Assembly (NCBI RefSeq): GCF_009834025.1
Contig: NZ_CP047156.1
Span: forward strand, 1,488,001 to 1,552,000
Length of the DNA: 64,000 nucleotides
Source of the DNA: Epidermidibacterium keratini
GTDB lineage: Bacteria; Actinomycetota; Actinomycetes; Mycobacteriales; Antricoccaceae
Direction of reading: 5' to 3'
Shown: one piece after another, positions 57,972 through 64,000 of the stretch
Position numbering within the stretch: position 1 is the first letter of the stretch
Layout: every line of letters starts with the position of its first letter
The notes under the pieces: generated by a model
What the model was told of the DNA's origin: nothing
The model's input: the letters and a program-made list of their open reading frames with translations, nothing else
The model's database searches: none
Position numbers and translations under genes: made by a program

Positions 57972-58065
57972 GCCTCGACTCTGACATATGCCGCACCCCT
58001 GCTCTTCCCAAGGCGGTTTACTCGCCGGTAGGTTGGGCGGTCAACGACTTCGATGGGACCCCCGC

Positions 58066-59553
58066 ATGCGCATGCGCACACCGTTTGCCGCGACTGGCGC
58101 CGCTCTCGCCACCCTTCTGCTCGCCTCCCCTGCCGCGGCCGCGCCCGACGGTCTCGATGCCGGACAGCCCGCGAGTCAGCAGGTCGCTACCGCGGCGGCG
58201 GCTGCCCCCGTCCAGGTCGTGCAGCTCGGCGACTCGTACTCCTCGGGCAACGGTGCGCGTGACGAGGCGGGCAATCCGGCGTACTCGGCCGATGCCCCCT
58301 CGTGCCTGCGAAGCCCCTTCAACTACGGCCAGCAGTTCGCGACATCCATTGAGGCGCAGTACATCAACGCGGCGTGCAGTGGTGCGGTCTTCGCCGACAT
58401 TCGTACGCCGAAGGCCAGCGCCGGCGTACCAGCCCAAATCGATGCCGTGACCGAGCAGACCGACGTGGTGCTGATGACGATGGGCGGCAACGACATCGGG
58501 TTCGGGCAGATCGTGGTGCAGTGCTTCGCGTTGCGCAGCGGCGACGGCTGCCGCTCGGCCATCGAGCAGGCGCAGGCCGCGATCCCGCAGCTGGAGGAGA
58601 CGGCGTACACCGAGATCTCTGCTATACGGGCAAAGATGCGCCCGGACGCGGCCTTCATCTACGTCGGCTACCCGGGCCTGACCAGCGCCGAGGAGCTGGT
58701 GCTACCGACGACTGACGGCCAGGGGTATGACATGGTCGCTGGGCTCACCGAGCTGCAGGCCGCCGGCGAAGATGCCCAGGCCGCCGCGGTTGCACGGGTC
58801 AACGCCGACTCGCCGTGCGGCGCACGCACCTTCTATCTGGACACCGTCGACGAGGCCTTTGCCGGGCACGAGATCGATCAGAGCCAGCCGGGTATCGACC
58901 CTGCCACGTGGTTCTGGAACTTCGGTGAGACCTTGACTATCGGCGAGATCTACCACCCGAAGCCGGCCGGCTGGAACGCCGAGGCGCAGCTCGTCAGCGC
59001 TCTCTACGCCGAGCAGGTCCAGACGACGCCGACGCTGAGCGTCGACCCGACGTCGGTCCTGCAGGGCGGCGAGGTCACGCTGACCGCTGACGGGTTCCGA
59101 AGCGGCGAGACCGTGCGCGTCGTACTCGCCCCGGACATCGACCAGGTCGTGACGGTCGACCAGTGCGGGACCTTTACCGGAACCATCACGCTGTCGCCGG
59201 AGACCGCGACGGGTGAGCGCACGGTCACGGCTACGTCGGAGGCGACCGGCGCGAGCGCGTCGGCATCGTTCACGGTCACCGCCGCTCCGACGACCCCGCC
59301 GCCAACTACGGAGCCCACCGCCCCGCCAACCACCACTGAGCCCACTGCGCCGACCGCGCCACCGACGACGAGCGAGTCGCCGAGCACCACCGTCGCGCCG
59401 ATCGCCGGCGGCTCGGGCGGAAAGTCCGGTTCCGGGGGCGGTCAGTTGCCGCGCACTGGAGCCGGCGGCGTCGACGAGCTCGGCTGGGTCGCGATCGCAC
59501 TGCTCGCGTCCGGTGGGGCGTTGCTGGCGGCCGGCCGGCGCCGCGTCAGCTGA
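58066..59553 (+). CDS. Secreted SGNH-hydrolase (lipase) with Ig-like domain and LPXTG wall anchor
   Basis: 495 aa. Signal peptide ends near AAA|PDG (~27). SGNH fold: GDSYSSGNG (Ser ~57), GGNDIGF (~141), His in YHPKPAGW (~297), as in Streptomyces-type triacylglycerol lipases. An Ig-like domain (~325-405), a Thr/Pro-rich wall-spanning linker and LPRTG (~461-465) plus TM and RRR tail mark it as a sortase substrate. Acts on lipids at the cell surface. Confidence 0.9.
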   Translation: MRMRTPFAATGAALATLLLASPAAAAPDGLDAGQPASQQVATAAAAAPVQVVQLGDSYSSGNGARDEAGNPAYSADAPSCLRSPFNYGQQFATSIEAQYINAACSGAVFADIRTPKASAGVPAQIDAVTEQTDVVLMTMGGNDIGFGQIVVQCFALRSGDGCRSAIEQAQAAIPQLEETAYTEISAIRAKMRPDAAFIYVGYPGLTSAEELVLPTTDGQGYDMVAGLTELQAAGEDAQAAAVARVNADSPCGARTFYLDTVDEAFAGHEIDQSQPGIDPATWFWNFGETLTIGEIYHPKPAGWNAEAQLVSALYAEQVQTTPTLSVDPTSVLQGGEVTLTADGFRSGETVRVVLAPDIDQVVTVDQCGTFTGTITLSPETATGERTVTATSEATGASASASFTVTAAPTTPPPTTEPTAPPTTTEPTAPTAPPTTSESPSTTVAPIAGGSGGKSGSGGGQLPRTGAGGVDELGWVAIALLASGGALLAAGRRRVS

Positions 59554-60244
59554 CCCGCGCCTGCACGTGATCGGGCACCGGTAGGTCGCAGTCGCTGTTG
59601 GCCACGGGGGCGCCGTACTGCACCGAGACCGGGATGACTCCGGCCCACACGGCGTTGGCCTCGACGTCGGACGCATCGTCACCGGCCTCGGCGTCGCGAA
59701 CCTTGACCGATGCCTCGTGCAGCGGCAGGGCGAGTACGGCGGTCGCGGCGAGCTCCTTGCGGGTGCTGTCACGCAGCGCGGCCCACCGGCCCGGGCATAC
59801 CTGGTCGACGACGCGCTCCAAACCGAGGGTGACTTCGGCGGGGTCGGTGACCAGCCGCGGGCGTCCAATGATCACCGCGCTGCGGTAGTTCATCGAGCTG
59901 TTGAATGCCGACCGCGCGAGCACGAGCCCGTCGAGGTGCGTGATCGTCGCGCACATCTCCTGCTCGGGTGCGGCGCGCAGACTGGTCGCGGCGACCGACC
60001 CGTGCAGGTAGAGGGTGCCGCCCTGATCCGGCCCATCGGGATCGAACCCGTACGCCGTGGGCAGCACCCGAGGCGCGCCGTTCATCAGCAGGCCGATGTG
60101 ACAGATCACGCCGGCATCCAGCACGTCGTACAGCTCGCGGCGCTCGGCCTTGCCGCGCTCGCTGTGCCGACCGAGCGCCGTACGGTCCGTCGGGCTCAAT
60201 GCGGTCGTGCGGTCCGTCGGGCTCGCTGGGTCAGTGGAAGGCAT
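59546..60244 (-). CDS. Pyridoxamine 5'-phosphate oxidase family flavoprotein
   Basis: 232 aa split-barrel: ELYDVLDAGVICHIGLLMNGAPRVLPTAYGFD, TLYLHGSVAATSL, SAFNSSMNYRSAVIIGRPRLV. Resembles FMN-binding PPOX/Nim-type proteins. ATG 60244 has CATGAT 6 nt upstream. The N-terminus repeats PTDRT-A-LSPTDRTA. Divergent from alkB across the 21-bp array; overlaps the SGNH gene by 8 nt tail to tail. Confidence 0.87.
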   Translation of the reverse strand: MPSTDPASPTDRTTALSPTDRTALGRHSERGKAERRELYDVLDAGVICHIGLLMNGAPRVLPTAYGFDPDGPDQGGTLYLHGSVAATSLRAAPEQEMCATITHLDGLVLARSAFNSSMNYRSAVIIGRPRLVTDPAEVTLGLERVVDQVCPGRWAALRDSTRKELAATAVLALPLHEASVKVRDAEAGDDASDVEANAVWAGVIPVSVQYGAPVANSDCDLPVPDHVQARVS

Positions 60245-60290
60245 GCCCAGATCATGCCCGCGCGGCGCCGAGACCCCCAACCCATTTCCG

Positions 60291-60452
60291 CGATCCGAAC
60301 GTTAATTGGCCACATCCGAGCGTTATTTTCCGCGATCCGAGAGAAGTTGAGCTCGATCCGAGAGAAGCTGCGCAGTTTCTCTCGGATCGGCAGGATTAAC
60401 GCTCGGATCGGCGGGATTAACGTTCGGATCGGCGGGATTAACGTTCGGATCG
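60291..60452. repeat. 21-bp-phased dyad array: four direct and four inverted units
   Basis: Direct CGATCCGA units start at 60291, 60312 (reads ACATCCGA), 60333 and 60354. Inverted TCGGATCG units start at 60382, 60403, 60424 and 60445. Every step is 21 bp and all pairs share the dyad centre 60371.5. Outer units carry CGTTAAT after the core; inner units carry GAGAA. Units 60411-60431 and 60432-60452 are identical. The outermost 16 bp arms (CGATCCGAACGTTAAT and its complement) are perfectly inverted. Confidence 0.95.
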
Positions 60453-60467
60453 CGGGAGGATGGAGGG

Positions 60468-61127
60468 ATGGGGTTGGAGAACGGGGAGTTGTTTGCCAGG
60501 GCGCCAGTTGAGATAGCGCCCGGCGCCGTACACGTGCCGCGCTGGCTGAGCATCGAGCGGCAAAGCGAGATCGCAGCCGCGTGCCGCGAGTGGGCACGCG
60601 GTCCCGCGCCGATGCGCCACACCGCAATGCCGCGCGGTGGGCAGATGTCGGTACAGACGGTCTGCCTGGGTTGGCATTGGATGCCGTACCGCTACTCACG
60701 CACGGCCGACGACGTCAACGGCGCGCCCGTTGCCGCCGTACCGGACTGGCTCAAAGACCTCGGGCGCGACGCGGTCGCGGCGGCGTACGGCGACCGCACC
60801 GAGTACGACGCCGACGCGGTGCTGATCAACTTCTACGACGCCACCGCCAAGATGGGCATGCACCAGGACAAGGAAGAGGTCACCGACCAGCCGGTGGTCT
60901 CGCTGTCGATCGGTGACAGCTGCACGTTCCGCTTCGGCAACCCGCAGACGCGCGGCAAGCCCTACACCGACGTGCTTCTTGAATCTGGCGACCTGTTTGT
61001 CTTTGGCGGGCCGTCCCGGTTTGCCTATCACGGCGTCCCGAAGATTTCCCCTGGTACGGCGCCTGCCGGCTGCGGCATCGAGGGCGGCCGGCTGAACTTG
61101 ACACTCCGCGAGACCGGACTGTCCTAA
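60468..61127 (+). CDS. AlkB-like 2-oxoglutarate/Fe(II) dioxygenase
   Basis: 219 aa. Oxidative demethylase family that repairs alkylated bases. Fe ligands are HxD in GMHQDKE (His ~132, Asp ~134) and the distal His in FAYHGV (~188); the 2-oxoglutarate-binding Arg is in GGRLNLTLR. ATG 60468 follows GGAGGG. The 21-bp array occupies its promoter region. AlkB-type repair function is inferred from family. Confidence 0.92.
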   Translation: MGLENGELFARAPVEIAPGAVHVPRWLSIERQSEIAAACREWARGPAPMRHTAMPRGGQMSVQTVCLGWHWMPYRYSRTADDVNGAPVAAVPDWLKDLGRDAVAAAYGDRTEYDADAVLINFYDATAKMGMHQDKEEVTDQPVVSLSIGDSCTFRFGNPQTRGKPYTDVLLESGDLFVFGGPSRFAYHGVPKISPGTAPAGCGIEGGRLNLTLRETGLS

Positions 61128-61158
61128 CTGCAACCTGACATTGGGGGAGAATGACGCA

Positions 61159-62328
61159 GTGAGTTCGACTGCCGCTTCCCGACGCTTCCGGCCGACGACC
61201 CGTGACGACGGGTACGTCGCCTGGCACTCTGCCTATGAGGGTCCCGACCCGACCGCCGACGGTCCGGTCGATCACCGCATGCGCAAGGTCCTCGGACGCA
61301 CGCTGTCGAAGGCCTGGGACGACTCGCTTTTCGGGATGAGCTCGCAGGCGGCGTTCTGGAGCGCGCTGTCGACCGCCCCGATGCTGCTCGCGCTCCTGGG
61401 TCTTGTCGGACCGGTGGCCAGGCTGTTTGGCCCGGACACGATCGAACAGATCAAGGGCGAGATCGACAAGTTCCTGAACTCGACCTTCAACGCCGAGGTC
61501 GCCGAGGGGCTCGTCGGCGACACCGTCAACACGATCCTCAGCCAGTCGCAGGGCGGCACGATCTCGGTCGGTCTGCTGATCAGCCTCTGGGCGGGATCGT
61601 CTGCGATGGCGGCGTTCGTCGAGTCGATCGCGATCGCCTACGGTCAGCACGAGATCCGGCACCCGGCCAAGGAGCGGTTCTTCTCGCTGTTCCTCTACCT
61701 GGTCGCGCTGCTCTTCGGGATCCTGCTGCTGCCGCTGATGGCGGTCGGGCCCGACCTGCTGATCCAGATCCTGCCCGCGTCGACTCGCGATGTCGCCGGG
61801 ACCATCATCTCGATCTCCTACTACCCGGCCCTCGGCATCTTCTTGATCCTGCTGCTGACGACGCTCTACAAAGTGGCGCCGAAGTACCGCCACCAATGGA
61901 AGCGCGGGCTGCCGGGCGCCGTACTCGCCGCAGTCCTATTCATCATCCTGTCGGCCGGGCTGCGCATCTACCTGTCCTACGTCTACGCGCACGGACTGAC
62001 CTACGGCGCGCTCGCCACACCCATCACGTTCCTGCTCTTCTACTACTTCTCATCGATGGCGATCATCTTCGGTGCGCAGTTCAACAACGCGCTGCTCGAG
62101 TACTACCCGCCGCGCAAGGTGACGACCCGCGAGTGGTCGCTGAAGCGGCCGTACTTCAAGCGGACCGTCATCGACTCCCACGGTGACACTCTCGACGACG
62201 AAGAAGACCAGGAGGGCGACGAGTACGCCGAACAGCCGGCCGGCTCAGGCGATGACTCGCCGGTCGCTGAGACGGCCCGCGATAAGACACCGGGTCCTCA
62301 GGACAAGAGCGCGGCCAAGGTCATCTGA
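61159..62328 (+). CDS. YihY/BrkB family membrane protein
   Basis: 389 aa with six predicted TM segments; the core blocks ALLFGILLLPLMAVGPDLL and PGAVLAAVLFIILSAGLRIYLSYV, then YGALATPITFLLFYYFSSMAIIFGAQFNNAL, are typical of YihY/BrkB. Acidic C-terminal tail. GTG 61159 has GGGGGAGA 9 nt upstream. Last 31 nt overlap the convergent TetR gene. Function in the family is poorly known. Confidence 0.88.
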   Translation: MSSTAASRRFRPTTRDDGYVAWHSAYEGPDPTADGPVDHRMRKVLGRTLSKAWDDSLFGMSSQAAFWSALSTAPMLLALLGLVGPVARLFGPDTIEQIKGEIDKFLNSTFNAEVAEGLVGDTVNTILSQSQGGTISVGLLISLWAGSSAMAAFVESIAIAYGQHEIRHPAKERFFSLFLYLVALLFGILLLPLMAVGPDLLIQILPASTRDVAGTIISISYYPALGIFLILLLTTLYKVAPKYRHQWKRGLPGAVLAAVLFIILSAGLRIYLSYVYAHGLTYGALATPITFLLFYYFSSMAIIFGAQFNNALLEYYPPRKVTTREWSLKRPYFKRTVIDSHGDTLDDEEDQEGDEYAEQPAGSGDDSPVAETARDKTPGPQDKSAAKVI

Positions 62329-62912
62329 ACCAGGACCGGCTTGACGATCTCCGGATCGCCGTGCCGCACGCTGTGCGGGGTGGAGTTGAGCAGGCCGATC
62401 GCGGCCTGGCACTTCAGCCGAGCGAGCTCGCGATCGATCCCCTGCACGGCGACAAGCTGATCGACCCACAGCTCGACGTACTCGCGCTGGGTCTTGCGCA
62501 CCTGCCCACTGGCGTCATCGGCGAGCGTGCGCAGGTCGCGGTTGTGCACCCGGATGTGGTCGGTCTCGCCCAGCGCGAAGTCGGCGTGGAAATCCACCAG
62601 CGCCTCTAACGCCTCCTGAGGACTGGCGGCCTCGGCGACGCGCACCTGACCGCCGTCGCGCAGGCGTCGTGACACGTCGCGCAAAACCTCGGCGAGAATC
62701 GCCTCTTTGTTGGGAAAGTGCCGATATAGCGCGGGTCCGCTGACGCCGACCGCCGACGCGAGCTCCTCGAGCGAGACGCCACGGTAGCCACGCTGGGCAA
62801 ACAGCCGCGCGGCCTCCCGAAGCAACAGGTCAGTGCGCTCGGCCTTCAGCCGCTGCCGCGGACTCGCCGCCGCAGTCACTGCCTGATCACTCGCCCTGGA
62901 CACGACTCTCAC
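62298..62912 (-). CDS. TetR/AcrR family regulator
   Basis: 204 aa. HTH at ~35-70: LFAQRGYRGVSLEELASAVGVSGPALYRHFPNKEAIL. The C-terminal ligand domain resembles fatty-acid/branched-chain catabolism regulators (SACE_7040/FadR-like). Start GTG 62912, or GTG 62903. Divergent from the acyl-CoA carboxylase gene with a palindrome between, so it probably represses that operon and itself. Confidence 0.9.
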   Translation of the reverse strand: MRVVSRASDQAVTAAASPRQRLKAERTDLLLREAARLFAQRGYRGVSLEELASAVGVSGPALYRHFPNKEAILAEVLRDVSRRLRDGGQVRVAEAASPQEALEALVDFHADFALGETDHIRVHNRDLRTLADDASGQVRKTQREYVELWVDQLVAVQGIDRELARLKCQAAIGLLNSTPHSVRHGDPEIVKPVLVQMTLAALLS

Positions 62913-62928
62913 GATACGTTAAATTCCT

Positions 62929-62952
62929 CAGTTAGTGAACATTAACTAACTG
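62929..62952. promoter_or_regulatory. Inverted repeat CAGTTAGT-N8-ACTAACTG, candidate TetR operator
   Basis: Perfect 8-bp arms in the 115-bp divergent region, 17 nt from the regulator's start. Confidence 0.65.
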
Positions 62953-63027
62953 ATTCATCGAGTACGCCGTACTCCCCGTCGCAGCGCCGTCGCAAGCCCA
63001 TCGACAGCCATCGAAAGCAGGAGCCGG

Positions 63028-64000
63028 ATGCGCAAGCTCACGTCCACGATCGACACCGCCAGCGAGCAGTTCCGATCCAACGATGCCCACCAGCGTGGTC
63101 TTGTTGACCAGCTCCGCGACCGCATCGCCGGCGCCGACGGCGGCTCGGAGGCGAGCAAGCAGCGGCACGTCGGGCGCGGCAAGCTGCTCCCCCGCGACCG
63201 TGTCGACCACCTGCTTGACCCCGGCAGCCCGTTTTTGGAGCTGTCTCCCCTGGCGGCGTACGACATGTACGACAACGACGCGCCGGGCGCCGGGATGATC
63301 ACCGGCGTCGGCCGGGTCAGCGGGCGTGAGTGCGTGATCGTCGCCAACGACGCGACGGTCAAGGGCGGCACCTACTACCCGATGACGGTCAAGAAGCACT
63401 TGCGCGCACAGGAAGTTGCCCTCGACAACCGACTGCCGTGTCTCTACCTCGTCGACTCCGGCGGCGCGTTCCTGCCGCGCCAGGACGAGGTCTTTCCCGA
63501 TCGCGAGCACTTCGGGCGGATCTTCTACAACCAGGCCAACCTCTCCGCGCGCGGCATCGCGCAGATCTCCGCCGTACTCGGCTCCTCGACCGCGGGCGGC
63601 GCCTACGTGCCGGCGATGTCGGACGAGTCGATCATCGTGCGCAACCAGGGCACGATCTTCCTCGGCGGGCCACCGCTGGTGAAGGCAGCCACCGGCGAGG
63701 TCGTCACGGCAGAGGATCTCGGCGGCGGCGACCTGCACTCCAAGCGATCCGGCGTGACCGACCACCTGGCCAACAACGACGAGCACGCGATGTCGATCAT
63801 GCGCGACATCGTCGCCACCCTCGGCCCGCGCGGCGAGCGGCAGTGGGACGTGGGCGATTCTCGCGAGCCGGCGGTCGACCCGCAGAGCCTCTACGGCGTG
63901 ATCCCGAAGGACAGCCGCACGCCGTACGACGTCCGCGAGGTCATCGCGCGCATCGTCGACAACTCCGAGTTCGACGAGTTCAAGCGCGAGTACGGCGCCA
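63028..64000 (+). CDS. Methylcrotonyl-CoA carboxylase carboxyltransferase (beta) subunit, 3'-truncated by window
   Basis: 324 codons visible and still open at the end. Carboxyltransferase motifs: [96 protein letters not shown] and [14 protein letters not shown]. These match 3-methylcrotonyl-CoA carboxylase beta (leucine breakdown) better than propionyl-CoA carboxylase. ATG 63028 has AGGAG 4 nt upstream. Confidence 0.93.
   Translation, partial: MRKLTSTIDTASEQFRSNDAHQRGLVDQLRDRIAGADGGSEASKQRHVGRGKLLPRDRVDHLLDPGSPFLELSPLAAYDMYDNDAPGAGMITGVGRVSGRECVIVANDATVKGGTYYPMTVKKHLRAQEVALDNRLPCLYLVDSGGAFLPRQDEVFPDREHFGRIFYNQANLSARGIAQISAVLGSSTAGGAYVPAMSDESIIVRNQGTIFLGGPPLVKAATGEVVTAEDLGGGDLHSKRSGVTDHLANNDEHAMSIMRDIVATLGPRGERQWDVGDSREPAVDPQSLYGVIPKDSRTPYDVREVIARIVDNSEFDEFKREYGA

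Noticed and set aside
60291-60452. CRISPR array
   Set aside because: Units abut without spacers, half are inverted, and no cas genes are near.
60291-60452. Replication iterons or an origin
   Set aside because: No DnaA boxes, rep gene or AT-rich unwinding region; the dyad arrangement is unlike direct iterons.
59717-60511. Open frame running through the 21-bp array, giving 7-aa repeats such as INVRIGG
   Set aside because: 21 bp is divisible by three, so the array is open in several frames on both strands; the rest is antisense to the PPOX gene and has no plausible start or domain.

Overview
The window is high-GC actinomycete chromosome. The evidence is GTG/TTG starts and 4-nt start/stop overlaps throughout, an F420-type LLM flavoenzyme, the aerobic (oxygen-dependent) cobalamin route (CobG, CobN, fused CobIJ), a FadE5-type acyl-CoA dehydrogenase, many apparently leaderless promoters, and no phage or transposase genes. 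Sequence alone does not fix the genus. Both ends are cut: a class A penicillin-binding protein at the left has lost its N-terminus, and a methylcrotonyl-CoA carboxylase beta subunit at the right has lost its C-terminus.

Layout. 1-4.1 kb: PBP, membrane-anchored metallophosphoesterase, tRNA-Pro(CGG), small membrane protein. 4.2-22.2 kb: one exopolysaccharide/surface-glycan locus. It holds an initiating polyprenyl-phosphate sugar-phosphotransferase, polysaccharide deacetylase, Wzy-like polymerase, Wzx-like flippase, Wzz/BY-kinase, five glycosyltransferases, and a large secreted propeller-Fn3-LamG-PKD protein. At its right edge is a tightly overlapping operon of a degenerate nucleotidylyltransferase, a CDP-alcohol phosphotransferase, a cytidylyltransferase and a glycosyltransferase, which suggests a phospho-alcohol decoration or linkage of the glycan. 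22.3-28.3 kb: gltBD glutamate synthase. 28.4-36 kb: cobalamin genes cobIJ, cobH and cobG (minus strand), divergent from a cobalamin-riboswitch-controlled cobN; cobQ lies apart at 45.1-46.6 kb.

36-55 kb: a mixed metabolic region with three MFS transporters, thiolase, alpha/beta hydrolases, gamma-carbonic anhydrase, PPOX flavoprotein, FAH-family enzyme, LLM oxidoreductase, acyl-CoA synthetase and nitronate monooxygenase. It is interrupted at 47.0-48.4 kb by a patch with a lipoprotein gene, a decayed PPOX fragment and a strong double palindrome. 55-64 kb: fatty-acid genes (FadE5-like dehydrogenase, enoyl-CoA hydratase), a sortase-type SGNH lipase, PPOX, AlkB-like dioxygenase, YihY/BrkB protein, and a TetR regulator divergent from an acyl-CoA carboxylase gene.

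The most unusual things seen are: (i) an exactly 21-bp-phased array at 60291-60452 of four direct plus four inverted copies of a CGATCCGA motif, filling the divergent PPOX/alkB promoter region; (ii) a family of about 45-50-bp palindromic repeats, five or more of which are inserted in frame inside cobG; (iii) a nucleotidylyltransferase homologue lacking its HxGH motif, at the head of the CDP-alcohol operon; (iv) matched 5'-terminal hairpins with G4 loops in front of two glycan transcripts; (v) seven genes whose start codon sits exactly 6 nt after a TANNNT box. No CRISPR array, insertion sequence, prophage or recognisable defence system was found.
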